64,000 nt of DNA from positions 18,927,657 through 18,991,656 of the forward strand of contig NC_039482.1 of the NCBI RefSeq assembly GCF_003590095.1, written 5' to 3'. The position numbers and the translations under genes were made by a program. The notes beneath the pieces are model-generated. The model saw only the letters and a list, made by a program, of their open reading frames with translations, made no database searches and was not told the DNA's origin. Positions 42,891 to 55,744 of the stretch are shown piece after piece (within the stretch, counting starts at the first letter, position 1; every line of letters begins with the position of its first letter). The DNA comes from Trichoplusia ni (lineage: Eukaryota > Arthropoda > Insecta > Lepidoptera > Noctuidae).

Positions 42891-43055
42891 GTTGCTCGTG
42901 ACTTCATGCCTGGATGTTGGTTGTCGCTGCAAAAACATTTCTCTTCTTTAAAGAAGTTGGATCAAAACCTAGCCTATGTTAATCAAAGTGTCAGCTTCCT
43001 TCCAACCAGGATTTGTTAATTAATTTCACATTTATAATGTTAGTGAGATTTAATA
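42891..43055 (+). repeat. Decayed LINE 3'-end-like repeat
   Basis: 'acaagctgttgctcgtgact' at the start, 'caaaacctagcctatgttaa' in the middle and 'cacatttataatgttagtga' at the end follow the order of RTE-like 3' repeats of moths. Confidence 0.5.
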
Positions 43056-44939
43056 TATAAAAGCACGTATATGTTTATAGAATTACTGGCTACATCCAAC
43101 GTTGTTTCCAGAATTTAACTGCTCCTTACACAATACACGAACACGGCAAAATTTTCAGCATAAATAAGCATGATAGTCCAGAAACAATTCCACAAAATAT
43201 GAGATAAAACCTCTTTAAATTTCACCAACATGTAACATACTTTTTAAATAATTCATTACCTAGATACGGTCTGATAAACAGCCTACATTACTTAGGTCAT
43301 ATAATATTCTACAATACAAATGTGCGTACAAATGCGTTGACGGTTAGTATATGTGCTTTATAAGTTTAATAATACTTATGTTAAAAAGAATCGTTTTATC
43401 TTACCTTTTTAGATGCTAAATTAAGCTTAAAAGTTTTAGAAGGAGTCTTTCTATATTTTTTTAAGTTTCAATTTTTAGAGCATCTCTACGTTACCATACT
43501 CTTTATGTTTCTTAATAAAATAAGAAATGAAACATAAAAGATGCTTTTCCAAGAATCGTTGTATTTAAACTGTTAATTAGAGAGACTTGAGGTAAAGTAA
43601 AAATAATACGCTCTACAGCTACGACTATTTTGCGTAGCGAATATAAGCTAAACCGTAGCTCTGGCGTAGCAAAAGAACTCTTTGATACGCCATCAATATT
43701 TGAATAGAAAAATATTTAAAAACTTACAACGTAGCGCATACTGGGTAAAATATCTCTTTTACATTTCTGCAAAACTGCAAACACAAATAAAGCGCAAAGC
43801 GAAGACAAATTATTAACATTTTATAATTAACAGGGAAATTGTGAATATCTGGCGTTATCTGCATGCCGCAGAACCGCTTAATAAATTAGAGAATGTTTGC
43901 TTTTAATCCTTGCTTTTCAGACCAGCGTTAGGTACAGAAAGGACTGATATAAATAAAATTAAAGTTTACCTGAGCTAAACGTTATTTGTTTTAATTTTGT
44001 AGCGTTAACAATAATCTATTAGATTTTGTAATGGAAATTTTGTGGCACAGTGATGTTGAAAGGAGGAAACTTGGTAATGTTTAGAGTCGAGCCTAAAGGC
44101 TAAAGGAATCTGTAACTAACACTTTATTTTCTGTACGTCTGTGTATCACCCGCGTCTATAGCCCAAGATCCGTGACGGAAAGACACTTAAAATTATCACA
44201 GATGTTGCACCTATATCGATTGCCGCTGTCATAAAAAATCGTAGCGGTATCAATCTTAGGTCAACAACCTTACCTTATCTTGCCTTATTCACAAAACATA
44301 CCCACTATTCAATACTTCAAAGAAACATCCATTTAAGTCTCCAATACAAAACTCTACAAACACAAACAGGCTCTACAAAATACTAGGAAATCATAACAAC
44401 AATAGCGAGTATCGACTAACCGCATAGTTTAACATATGCTAAGTAATATTTACGTTGAAAACATAACTAGTGCTTTAAGTTTCCAAGTTACAACAACCGA
44501 AACTATTACGCAACCCGGAGTAACTGTAACTTTCTAGTGCTTACTTCGGAGGTACTAAGTTAAATCTAGCGTGATAGTAGAAGAAAGATTGAAGCAGAAG
44601 ATTCACTTTACGCTGTTTTGGATTACACATGTAATTTATTTTTATGCTCACTTTCTTGATGTGGATTTGTACGTACTTATATAGAGCTACGGTTTATTCA
44701 CGTGTCGTAGGATATTTGACTTAAAAAACGGTTTGGTGGATTTTTTGCAACTTTGTAATTTTTTCGTGAATGGTTATGGTAAGTGACGTTACAAAAGATT
44801 TCTAATCTAAATTGACACGGAGACGGGGTCAAACAAATCGTTTTAAAATGGAAACAAAATATAGCACTTTGCAAGTTTTATAAAGGCTGGTTTATAAAAT
44901 TCACTACCTAACACTGGATATATTTTTGACATACAATTT
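43056..44939. other. Intergenic, with CGTAGC-rich patch
   Basis: No gene. Between 43618 and 43740 the word GTAGC or its complement recurs five times (three as GCGTAGC or TAGCGCA variants), perhaps a decayed tandem array. Confidence 0.45.
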
Positions 44940-44980
44940 TTGATAATAATTACAGAGATCTTATCTGTAATTATTATCAA
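44940..44980. repeat. Hairpin with 16-bp perfect arms
   Basis: TTGATAATAATTACAG at 44940-44955 pairs with CTGTAATTATTATCAA at 44965-44980 around a 9-base loop. Confidence 0.8.
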
Positions 44981-46169
44981 CAGTGCTAATTATGAATTTC
45001 ACTTAACCAGACCAAGGGATACATCAATTGTTAGATCATAGCTTTCCTTCGACTCTGCATGACAAATGCAAAATATGTTTTGCTAGAAAAATAGTAAAAC
45101 AAAAACTTAAACAATAAAGTAAAATGTGGTTGTCGACATTGCTAGCGACATCTATTTGCAAGACAGTGAACTACGACGACAGGTGTTACTTTACCAAAAC
45201 GAAACTCGTGACGTCACACCAGACAACGTCATAATTTTTCAGAGATTTATAAAACTAAGAAAGTTGTGTACCATATACTTGTATTCGTAAGAAATTATAT
45301 TTTTCTAAGTTTCCTTACCCAAAGGTTCGAAACTGAACCTATTACTGATGCACTGCAGTCTGTACTTACGTCATCATGAATACTAGCTAGGTTGTTGAAA
45401 TTCGTAATATATTATCTGCTGCCGCTATCAAAAACTTTATAAAATTAAAGTCGAGGTTAAGCATCATTTTTTCTTGCGAATGTGTTGAACCATGAATAAT
45501 ATCACGGGCTGACCGCTGTTTTAAATACATAGGACGTGTTCAAATCACGTATTTACCGATAACGTTATGGTACATTTTGTCCATCTTACATAACTTTTAA
45601 CAGCACAGCCTTTAACAGTCCTCCTAAAATACAAAAACACCTATAAAGACAATGCCATCTGTGTTACAATAAATACAGCTTTCACTCATTTTCGATAACG
45701 GATACGGCTGTAGCAATCGAGTCAGTCACTAAATCAGTCATAATTACTGCTATAAATGTCGAGAGCCGGCCGTTTTGTATAGCTAAGCTGGTGTTGCCAT
45801 ATCGCTCGATGTTTTCCCCGGAAAATATAAAATTATTTGTTTCACGGTGAGTTATGTCTTTGGGTGAAGGTTATTTTACTTTTTGGGAGATTGAGAGCGA
45901 GTTTGGTTGGCTTCGACAAAAAATCCGTAAAAGAAAAAATTGACATGTCAGTCTAACTGCTCCTGAGATTAAAAAAGAGAAAAGCGTTAAGAGAAAAACA
46001 ACGGAAATATATTCATGTATGTAACACAGACTTACGACTATCACTCATCATCCCTAAGGATGAAATTCAAGTTCCTTAACGGAAGATTATTAATAAAAAT
46101 GCATTAAATAAAATTGCACTGAAAACAGTTACTATAATTACCTCCAAAATCCATAAAGCTTCAACAGTC
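44981..46169. other. Intergenic, nothing seen
   Basis: AT-rich sequence with no credible frame or shared repeat. Confidence 0.5.
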
Positions 46170-46310
46170 GTCATCATCACCCCATCATTCGTCCTCTGCT
46201 AGACATAGGCCTCCCCAATTGCAAAGCCATCGAGATCTATCTTCGGCTACTCGCATCTAGCTCCTGCCAACCATCCTGCGCAGATCATCACTCCATCGTG
46301 CCTAATCTTC
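46170..46310 (-). repeat. RTE-like ORF end fragment
   Basis: 'cattcgtcctctgctagaca' then TAGGCCTCCCC and 'catcctgcgcagatcatcac' match the complement of RTE-type ORF ends. Confidence 0.5.
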
Positions 46311-47585
46311 AACAATATTCGTCAATAAAACATCCCACCTACACAAAATTCTCAAACACTCAGTACTAGCAACCCACGCGTGTACATATCAGTGACATAT
46401 AAAACGCCTGATATTGATGCGATAAAACAATTTTTATTGTTCCCGTTACCAATAATATTGTAACGGTTTCATATTATGACCTTTTGTTACGTTTCCTCTT
46501 TGCCCTTTCGAGGTTAGGTAACTACTTTGTTTTGGCAATACTTTGTTGACCAAAAACTAAATGTGTTATGTACTCTATTTTATGTGACAATATCTGGTAT
46601 TGTTGGAGAGTAGAGAAAATGTGGGAAATTTTTCAGCGTGAATCAAAAATGTGTATTTTATTTTGTTGCTCCACAAAGATTGTAGCAACAGTTTAAGTGT
46701 TTTGTGGTCTTACTAATGATAGAACATGTAGGAGAAGGTACTCTTCAGACCCTGTTTTTTTTTTTTAATTGCGTAACTTGTATAACATGTGTGGGGTAAG
46801 ACTAATGCAATTTTTTTTTAATTTTTGTTTTTTTTTTAAGACGACCTACTTTACGACGGCCTTGAAAATGTGACAGCACTTTTAAACATGGCGTAAGGCT
46901 ATGGTCTTCTTCCACAGTTGCTATAGTGGAGATAGATAAGAACCTAAAATAAACCTTTGATTGAACTTACAGAAGAACAAACAAAATTCGTGCGAATTTG
47001 TAATTTACCTTCTTCTTGCCTTGGTGAGAAAAGTTTTTTGTGTTTATTTGTACAAAATATAAAAAAAATGCTCTTAAGTATATAATCATACATGGCGTAG
47101 AGGGTTGTTATTCTTCCAAACCTGCAATAGTGAAGGCAGACGACACAAAAACAAAACAGTATACACTCAAACACAACTCTACATTATCTGAACAGGAAAT
47201 ATCAGAATACAATATCCTATTTTCCTTACGATTAAGCCTTCGATTCATCTTCCTTTGCTGTTACGCTAAAAGTATACAAACAGCAATAAATAGGTTTAGT
47301 AGTAAATAAATCTCAATAAGGCTGTAATAGCGTTATAGGGGACGTCATACTAGAAGAATTTGCGTGATTCCGCGAAAACAAAACAGTTTTTTCCTCGGTT
47401 GAGTTTACTTTATTCGTAAAGAAAATTAGGGAATGTAAATGTATCGATCAATTTTTAAGACAGAATATTTTGGAAAGCTTTCGTTAATTATTTAAATGCT
47501 AAATGTAACATCAAACTTTTTCGTTTTTGAAAAGAACTCTATATTAAATCTTAGTAGATGTTAAGATGAGTTATACTTAAAAGAT
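46311..47585. other. Intergenic, with a weak internal duplication
   Basis: The segments near 46888-46935 and 47089-47135 share ACATGGCGTA, a TCTTCC block and a CTGC(T)ATAGTG block in the same order, an old direct duplication about 200 bp apart. The two frames at 46944-47309 are not supported. Confidence 0.45.
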
Positions 47586-47690
47586 GCAAACGTTTACTCA
47601 CACTTAACTATCGGGATTTTCGAATATTTTCTGACCTCACCGGAGTCCTCAATAATGATCTGTGAGGTCTTAAGAGCTTATTTGGCCACA
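47586..47690 (+). repeat. Relative of the fold-back repeat
   Basis: ACGTTTACTCACACTTAACT, TATCGGGATTTTCG and ACCGGAGTCCTCAATAATGA follow the order of the left arm and loop of 26409-26564. The right arm is missing. Confidence 0.6.
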
Positions 47691-48712
47691 CAAAACTCAA
47701 ATATAATTCAGTATTTTGCGTCAATATGTATTTATTGTTATTTTTTTTTTCAATTCAAAGTCCTTTATTAATAACAGTTGTATGAATACTAAAAATTACA
47801 CATAAAATAGAAAAAAATGCATAATTTTTTTGAAATTATTCACAATTTGAAAGTATTCACGTTCCATCTTCAATCCTGCTTCCTAGACGAAACAAAAACA
47901 AAGAAAAACTCCGCTTCAATAAAATTTCGCCAACAACAAAAGAACGCCTCTAAAAAATTAAAAACAACCCTTTAAAATGATATCACCCGCAAACAACGTT
48001 CTATTTCACGACGAAAACTGTAAGAAACCACTTCTATTTAGCTAATCTAACAAGATACGGTCTCTGAGAGCCAATTAGGTCCTATTTAGTGTTAAAAATC
48101 CAAAAGCTAAAAACAAAGTAAGCCATAATAGAAGGAGAAAAGTCCCAAACGCAATAACAATTTTAATTACGTTAAAAATTATGTTAGAACCAACTTTTCC
48201 GGTTGGTATCTTCGCCAGTCCGTTTCGTTTTACGGTAATGTTTAATTTCTGAACGTAATGCCCGCCATTTTTGCTCTAATATTAAGAATGAGGTTTAAAA
48301 AAACAATTTTTATATTGCTTCGTCTGGATTCTTTTGGAGTTTTAATGTTCTCAAGTGTATAGTGGAAGATAATTTGTTTCTTTAATAAAGTGTTGTTTTG
48401 CTATGTATTTATGTAACAGTTTCTTATTTTAGTCTACGAACGTTTTGTTGTTGACGTATTAAGATACATAGATGCTCAAAATAATTAAATTTAATTAAAG
48501 TTAAAGGAAAACTCATCCACTATTACTTAAAAAAAAAGAACATAATTAAGACTTGTAAAAATACAACATTTGCAGTGTTATAGTAAAATAATCAAAAATA
48601 TATGAATAACGAATAAATTTATAAGAATCTAAATAAAAAACCCTTTACCATAAAGACATAAACCTTTCTTATCTGTAAATAATAATTCTAACAATAGAAA
48701 ATAATGACTGTT
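47691..48712. other. Intergenic, nothing seen
   Basis: AT-rich sequence without a supported gene. Confidence 0.5.
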
Positions 48713-48905
48713 CGGATTATCGAGTGGTAGGTCACTATCACTTCGTCACACCAGCGCACGACCGACGTATCGGGAGTTCAATCCCCGCACCCCCCACAAT
48801 CATTTATATGATCCAGGACGTTATCTGAGACTGGGTCTCTTTGTGGCCAACTTAATTAATTTTTGTGATAGTTCGCTTTTTATTTTGGAATAAATAAAAT
48901 TGCCT
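48713..48905 (+). repeat. SINE remnant
   Basis: 'gagtggtaggtcactatcac' is a loose A box region and GGGAGTTCAATCCCCGCAC a good B box region, followed by 'tctgagactgggtctctttg' as body and an AATAAATAAA tail. Confidence 0.6.
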
Positions 48906-50617
48906 TAATTTCAAAATTTCAAACCAGCTTAAATGCTAGTAGATTACCTGGTACCCATGTAGGAAGGTACCGTGAAAGTTAAATGAACATTGCAAACTAT
49001 TTGCAGCATCCTGATTACCTTAATGCTAGTTAATTTAAACCTAGGATACTCTCGAACACATTACCAGAAATTGTATTAAGAGATAAGAGAGGATTTAATT
49101 TAAATCACTTTAAATAAATAATGTTACTTATACCGATGTGCTGTGCCAACAATGTTGGAAACTATTGTGAAAGTATGGAATATTACTGGACAAGTTTTAA
49201 ATGTAATTCGACGGCAACGCCATCTAGTCAAAAATCCTTTTTCGTTCTATAGATTGGCAACGAATGATCGCTTAATGGTCGATCTTGGAGAGCAAGATTA
49301 ATTGTTTTTAAATTAATTAATATTATTTGCTAACTGTTTTCTCAAGCGTATTTATCGGGATCCGTCTAGTTTCTAACCGAACTAGAAAGTCCATCGTTAG
49401 CTAATGTACTTTGCTAATCAATTAATTTAATATACATAAATAAGCATAATACATATCTACGATTTCCTCAAATAAACCGAGCATCGCCGAGAAAAAACAC
49501 CTCAATCATCAAAACCCATCCAATCATTATCAATAATACATCAAATTTCATCTCCACGGTTTTCCTCAAGACTATATTTAAGCAGCCAAACCAATAAACC
49601 AAGTTATAATCCACATTACCGAAACGAAAACTCAAACTCGCAATAATCTCGGAAACGAGTTGCCATCACGAAACAATCAACGCTGTTAACTTCCCAGTTA
49701 TCTGCAATTAACAGACTTTAGGACAAACTTATGCCAACTTGATAAAGGCTTGAAGAAAATTAACGAAACTTTGTGATCGGTGGTCGAACGTTCTCCGCTC
49801 TTAAAGTTGTCGCATCGATTTTTATATTAACAGCTTTTATCAACTTACTTTTAGATGCTTTTGACGGATTTCATTCATAAATTGTCATGGTATTTCATTT
49901 GTGAATGATGTTCTGTTTAGGGTTTTAAAATAGTCCAATATGTACCGTATTAAAATTACTTCACGTGATATACGACGTACAGAGATATTTGGTATAAGAT
50001 AAACAAACAATGAGCAAAGACTAGAACGGAAGCAAGCTAAACATTTATATGCAGAATCTGGATAATTTCTTCCAATATTGAAAACTTTAATGCTGCATTA
50101 AAAAATATAAAGATTCGTTTAAAAACCCTAACAGGAATGGCCACAGTTACACATTCTTTGCATAAAATTCGGTATTAAAATGCACCAAACAAAAGCACAA
50201 AACATGATATACTCGAGACATTAATTCCACATTGCAGTATCAAAATATTATATCCCATCCAATTTCCATGTTCAAACCGGCATCACCTATAATACTACTC
50301 TATACTACATCTACCGTTCGATTGCAATCAAAACACAGTTCCAAAACTGTGAAGGCTAGTGAAGATCGTTAGAGATCGCCATGTCCTGAGTTGGTGCCAA
50401 ATTTGAACAGTTTCAAACTCAATTTCCTTGCCGCAATGATCTTGGCAGGCACATGTGATGTTAAATGGAAAAGTGTTGGGGGTATGTAATAAAATAAAAA
50501 CAATTGGCAATCGGTTTTCATTACGTTTTGTTTATCGATTCTGATAATCATCAAATTGCTAAACATTTCGTATGTACGCTCTTATGGAATTTAAACTACT
50601 ATATTAATAAAATGATA
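48906..50617. other. Intergenic, with a fold-back relative
   Basis: Contains the fold-back relative at 49331-49395. The two minus-strand frames at 50328-50566 have no domain. Confidence 0.5.
49331..49395 (+). repeat. Relative of the fold-back repeat, short
   Basis: TTTTCTCAAGCGTATTTATC then GGGATCCGTCTAGTTTCT matches the left arm of 26409-26564. Confidence 0.55.
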
Positions 50618-50765
50618 GACCAGAGATAGCCGAGAGGTAGAGGTCACTACGCCAAACCCGCTGAATGTGACGTGTTGCGGGTTGAATCCTCGCGCAAGCA
50701 TTTGTGTGACCCTCGAATGCTTGTCGTCGCTTGCCGTTTGCCGCGGTGACGTATATTTGAAGAAA
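50618..50765 (+). repeat. SINE remnant
   Basis: 'gatagccgagaggtagaggt' (A box region), TGCGGGTTGAATCCTCGC (B box region) and 'gaccctcgaatgcttgtcgt' as body. Confidence 0.65.
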
Positions 50766-51121
50766 AAAAATGTCGTTGCTCGTCCAAAATCTCTTAAGAG
50801 GTGACAGTAATCGCCTAGAAACTTAACATCACATTCATTTAAATGAAATTAAAGAATGCAGAAATTAATAATATCAGTCAAGGCATTTAACCCCGTCTTG
50901 CGTCAGAGGATCTCACTACATCAACTATGTATCACGGAGGATACAGCCAACTAACAATTATTCAAGTCAATGTTAGAACAATGTTTGTTCCGCACAATAT
51001 CGAACTTTGACTAAGGCGGTCGTCGAAGGGTGGACGCATACTGAAGTAAAAATTTAATTGTTTACAAATGGATTAGATTGGAGACTAATGGTTGAAAAAG
51101 TTGAAGAATTTTGAGAAATCC

Positions 51122-51452
51122 CCAGTTCCGCGTGTTCTAGCTATGCTCAATGACCTCATGGAAGCTGAACCGAACTGTGATCTATTTGTTGAAGATTTTA
51201 AAATAATAATGTGTTTGTGTCTCAGCCTATGCGAACGGATAGTTTAATGTGTATCTTGTCATTGTTATAAATTTTATATTACGTTTGTTTTGTTTATTAG
51301 TAGTTTATTCTTTGATGTAACTAAGTTTCTCATGTTTATACTTAAGCTGGTTGGTTTTTCTATTATATATTATGTTTTTTTTTTCTATTTTAAATTTCAC
51401 GTCTATGGTAATGTAATTGGTGTCTCTATCGTTTTAACATAAATAAATAAAT
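51122..51452 (+). pseudogene. 3' end of a CR1-type LINE related to the nested element
   Basis: The plus-strand frame from 51122 to a TAA at 51244-51246 encodes RVLAMLNDLMEAEPNCDLFV and ends LCLSLCERIV. This lines up with the last 40 or so residues of the reverse transcriptase ORF at 17619 (LLNALLKSEPECDLFA and MCLKFCEL). A 3' untranslated region of about 190 bp and an ATAAATAAATA tail (to 51452) follow, the same layout as in the nested element. Everything upstream is missing, the usual 5' truncation. The two are related families, not the same copy. Confidence 0.75.
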
Positions 51453-51460
51453 ATTCTAAG

Positions 51461-51712
51461 TTGGCGATTTCAGATTTTAATGTTTTCAGGAATCCAGATT
51501 CCCTCACTTTTTTTCCTACACCGTTCAGCGATTACCGTCAGAGGTGTATTAGGATAATTGAAGTAGTACTTATAAATTTGCCTGCGTTTAATCGTGGTAA
51601 CTTAATGGCTCAATGTACGGATTTGGATACATTCGAGCCCAACTTACGGGTTTCGAAAAAGCCCAATGGTATTATAGCTAGCAATTTGTACAATATTTAT
51701 CCTAGTTTATAA
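51461..51712 (+). other. Unassigned open frame next to the LINE tail
   Basis: A frame of 83 codons opens from a TTG and ends at a TAA at 51710-51712, followed by an AATAAA-like signal near 51768. Acceptor-like TTTCAG sites occur at the start (near 51472 and 51488), so it could be the last exon of an unknown gene or a piece of another element. No domain is recognised and no ATG supports it as a stand-alone gene. Confidence 0.2.
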
Positions 51713-53676
51713 ATTAACTGTTGAATTTAACTGATTTTTGTAATGTAACTTATACTATACTAAGCCGCAATAAATAGTGGTCCCTTACAGCATCAATAAA
51801 AAAATCAAACTAATTATAATATAGTAAAACAAAAAAATACAAATTCAAATAAAACACCATATCTGTGATAATAATACAATTTGCATTCTTAAAGACATTA
51901 TCTGGTGTCAGTCCACCTTTAGCCCGAGTAGTGATAGCCGAGTCAATTTAAGTTGGCAACTTAATTTATACAAGTTTAGCCATACCTGTTTGAGATTTGC
52001 GGCCATTGTTCAGCACAGACCGAACTAAGCGGCGCAAATTGAGCTGCGAAACGGTTCTTATACAATGTAAGACTTTTGTATTGGATTCAAATGTTAAATG
52101 TGTAGAGCTTCTTGAGATTTTATGTATTAGACAATGGTGGTTAGCTCTTCTTCGCAAAAAATTAGCGCATTTTTAACCAAATTTAGAATACACATTCAAA
52201 GAATTGGCAATGAATAAAAACACATTGCGCGCGGCATGTCGCGGGTTCGATTCACGCGTAGGTGAAACTTGTGTGTGATTGACGAATGCTTGTTCTGTGT
52301 CAGGATGTCTTCTTGTAATTGACTGTGACTTGACTGTGATTTGTTTGGAAACAAGGCTTGGGTTAAAACGGGTGATGTTTTTCTTTAAATCTAATTAGTC
52401 TGGGTTGATGTGAACGGGAATGGTGTAAAAACCAAGATTGCATAGGAGAAGTTACTGGTAATTTATATTGTTTTATTATTTATGTCTAGATAGAGAGTAG
52501 CGTTATATTTTGTATCGGATGAAAATTAGCTAGGCAAGAACATCGAATGTGTCTTAGAATTGCAGGGCAATTATTCATTTATTTACGTTATACAATTGGC
52601 TACTCCAGAAATAAGTATCAATTTATGAGAATGGAATCAGTGACAGAACCTAACAAACTCAACTAAAATTATAATTTAAACTTAGCCAAAAACTAAAATT
52701 GAATACGTCATTCCTAATCATATTCCCACAATCATATTACGTCAGCTGACAAACTAAATATATAACTGAGGAGTCAGGGTATTCTGCAAAGCGGGCAAAT
52801 CTATTTTTGGCAAAATATTTTGATACCTTCAGGCAAACGAGTCCGCAAGGTTTTTCCCACAAAACGACATGGCTAGACATCACACCGTAGCCGGTATTAA
52901 AACAAAGAAAAGGGATTTACGAAAAAATAATTAACCGCGTCGTCAAAAATCAGGTTGTTCAAAAATGGAGGTAGGTGATTTAACAAGGATGATTTTGAAG
53001 TTTCGGCCTAATTTTTGACACAATAAAAAATGACAAAAAAAAATCTAAGTTTAAAGAAAGTAAAAAAAGTATGCAGTTTTTTGTTATATAACTTTAATTG
53101 TTTGTAGGTAGTGTGAAAGTAAATTCTGCTGAAAAATTAATAATAGCTTTAAAACAAATGAAGAAAGTTCAAATATTAAAGTACAGAAATAAAACGCTCA
53201 CTACCATTTCGTAACGCAAGAAATGAGTCAAAATTAGCTTTAATAGGCGACATTATCACAATTTATTGAAAACCAGTTAATAATTTAGCTAACCGCATAA
53301 AAATGACTCATAGTCACCTCGCAATGATAACATCCACAATATGAAATTAATGCCTTCGATAATTAATTTATAATATTTGTAATGATTTCACTACTACAAT
53401 GATTCTTTTTTTATGTCTGTACATACATACGGTTGATCTTTTTGACCTGACTATTTTACCTGAAATATGGTCTGTGAGTTTCTAAACCACACCGGCTGTT
53501 TTAGGAGAAATTTTGGCATATTGCAGAAGACAAAGCAGAAACCACAGAAATACTTTTAGCATTTCCCAAAAAAATCTAATAAAATTATAACAGCAATTAT
53601 CAAAATACAGGTTTCACCTAATTTAAACCATTAGAGACCACAAATTCTATTACTAATGACCCTCAAATGAAAACAG
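51713..53676. other. Intergenic, upstream of the MBF2-like cluster
   Basis: Holds one SINE remnant at 52218-52345. The frame at 51966-52157 - has no domain. The last 300 bp before the first MBF2-like gene may hold its control region, but I see only the TATA box as a clear element. Confidence 0.5.
52218..52345 (+). repeat. SINE remnant
   Basis: TCGCGGGTTCGATTCACGC is a good B box region. 'gacgaatgcttgttctgtgt' is the body block shared with other remnants. The A box is gone. Confidence 0.6.
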
Positions 53677-53684
53677 TATAAAAT
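53677..53684 (+). promoter_or_regulatory. TATA box of the first MBF2-like gene
   Basis: TATAAAAT lies about 30 bp upstream of an initiator-like ATCATTC (near 53707) and 71 bp upstream of the ATG, giving a leader of about 47 bases. A TATA box with a short leader fits a strongly induced small secreted-protein gene. Confidence 0.6.
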
Positions 53685-53754
53685 GTAACGCCGGACTGAA
53701 CATGCATCATTCACCAATCTTCCATCACTCGAAAACCATCGAAAACTCCCCAAA

Positions 53755-54549
53755 ATGAAGGTGTTCACCATCGTGATGCTCTTAGCAGCAGTGATCTTCG
53801 TGGAGTGTGGTCATACCTTCATGGGAACGAACATCATGAGGCCAGTACTCCTGCACCAGGATGTGAAGTACCCGTCCAGAATGTTCCGGAAGCGGGTGGA
53901 GTTCTTCAACTATACCATGCCCATGTTTTATGGGAGGACCATCCAGGTAAACCTCTTCGACTAGATTGATATTACTTATATGTGAAAGTGATATGTCTTT
54001 GTTGAAGGTTCCTAATATGTGATGACTCAAATGTTAGATATTAAAACCAAAGGAAAGAAAACAAAAGAAGGATCCGACTCAGTAATTCCCAAAATAGTGA
54101 TAAAAAAATAGATTCCGCCACTAAGGAATTTCATCTATGTGTCGCGGGGGTTTTTAAATACATTCAAGTCCCATATACAAAGACCTAGACTCAGAACAAG
54201 CGGCGACAAGCAAGCTGCGGGAGACACGATAGACACATGACATGCTCTGTAGACGCTTGTGCTTCTTGCAATGTTCTTTAAATTACAAATAGTGTGTCGT
54301 TTTGGAAGAACACATATTTTTGTTATCAATTTTGTCAGCAGCTACCTTCCTGTACTTTTGACCCACAAAGTTTCTCGACTATGTTACTTAACCATTCTTC
54401 TTTTTCCACAGGGCCTGTTAGCTTACGACCTGACACACTCTGACGCTTCCGCAAACGTGACGCAGGGTGGTATTGGATACAACTTCGTTCAGCTCCGTAT
54501 GAAGAGTGGTCGCGGCAGGGACTTGCATTACGACGTTTACATATACTAA
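53755..54549 (+). CDS. MBF2/REPAT-like small secreted protein, paralogue 1
   Basis: Two exons, 53755-53946 and 54412-54549, joined by a GT-AG intron of 465 bp in phase 0, give 109 residues. Residues 1-18 are a signal peptide (MKVFTIVMLLAAVIFVEC). The mature part has no cysteine. It carries HTFMG near the start, a basic FRKRVE patch (44-49), and in exon 2 the family core ASANVTQGGIGYNFV (76-90) and a C-terminal DVYIY. Two N-glycosylation sequons are present, N52 and N79. The GG-x-G-x-N core and the aromatic C-terminus fit the MBF2 family, which includes the REPAT proteins of Spodoptera. Those are secreted gut glycoproteins induced by pathogens and toxins; that role is family knowledge, not shown here. 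No canonical AATAAA was found within about 100 bp of the stop. Confidence 0.88.
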
Positions 54550-55074
54550 GCTTTAACAAATATATATTTTTACATATATTTATGTCCTTTTATTTTAAAA
54601 ACAACATTTTCAACAGTTTTCTAGTTAGATTATCCTGTAAGAAATTGATACACAGAGACTTTATGTAAGGATATGCAAGCTAAACTATTATAATATATTG
54701 TTTTAAAGTAACTCTCTACAAGTATGTATAATGTAAGCCGGATGATTGGGTGTGGTAGCGGAACTTGGGGGAGTCCTAGACTTACCTGTACAGCAGAGGA
54801 CTTGAATGACTCCGTATCTATGTGATTAGGAATGAAATTTTGTTGCAATCAGAGTGATATGGCAGCATTAGCGCTAGAAGGAAAGTCACTTGTCTCGATC
54901 TCCGTACCGCAGTGGTTACTGTGACTTAATAGATTTGGTTTACAAAAAAAGTTACCATATTCTTAATAAGATCCCTATATCTTTTATATATCCCTATAGG
55001 TTTTTTTTCCACAATTTTCACAAAACGCTAAGCTAGTATTATGAGTACTAGACACAAGATAAACATACTTATAT
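54550..55074. other. Intergenic between the two MBF2-like genes
   Basis: AT-rich. The frame at 54630-54848 - is not supported. Confidence 0.5.
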
Positions 55075-55240
55075 ATTTCTAAATACATACATATTATAGA
55101 TAAATTACACCCAGACACAGAACAAATAACCATGCTCATCACACAAACGTTTGTTCTGGATGGGAATCGAACCCACGACTGGTATAGGAGTCAGGCCACA
55201 AACCAGGTAGGAAATACCACTAGACCAACAGGCCAGTCAG
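55075..55240 (-). repeat. SINE remnant, minus strand
   Basis: GGGAATCGAACCCACGACTG is the complement of a B box, and 'ccactagaccaacaggccag' of an A box. 'cacccagacacagaacaaat' is the complement of the body block. The head keeps near-tRNA spacing. Confidence 0.7.
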
Positions 55241-55744
55241 GAGTTTGGTAGTTACATTGCGGTGTATATACAGTCGCGGAGCGTCGCGTCTGTCGGTCTG
55301 TCACACGCTATCAGGTGAAGTCGGTTTTTTACCATTTTGTTATTTCGAAGCCAATCCGTGCCGCAGAGATTCTGAACCGAACTCTGTGCGGTTAAACTAA
55401 ACTGACGGGACATCGGATTCCATTTTTAAGTTCTTTTCTTTTTTTTTTGGTATTTTGTAGGTAAATAAAGCGGCGGTTCGGTGCTGTCGTTTCGAGTTGC
55501 AGGAACATTGAGGTTGAAAGCAAGATACCTGTACATACAATGACATGTAAGTTCTTGTATTGACTATAAAACTGGAATACCTACCTTGAGAATAAAAATA
55601 AAATTGGACATGATACAATGGGTTTTATTATCGCAGTAGTATTTTTTAATTTCATTGTTGTTTTCGACAAATTCTAATATTTGTTTATCTGGCGCGATAC
55701 CCAAGCCATGCCAGCCAACCGTGATACATTTGAATTTATACAAA
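55241..55744. other. Intergenic, nothing firm
   Basis: No supported gene; the frame at 55397-55618 - has no domain. Confidence 0.45.

Noticed and set aside
54259..54549. A 96-residue gene starting at 54259
   Set aside because: It is intron sequence read into exon 2 of the first MBF2-like gene; the AG acceptor at 54410-54411 and the match to the second paralogue fix the exon start at 54412.
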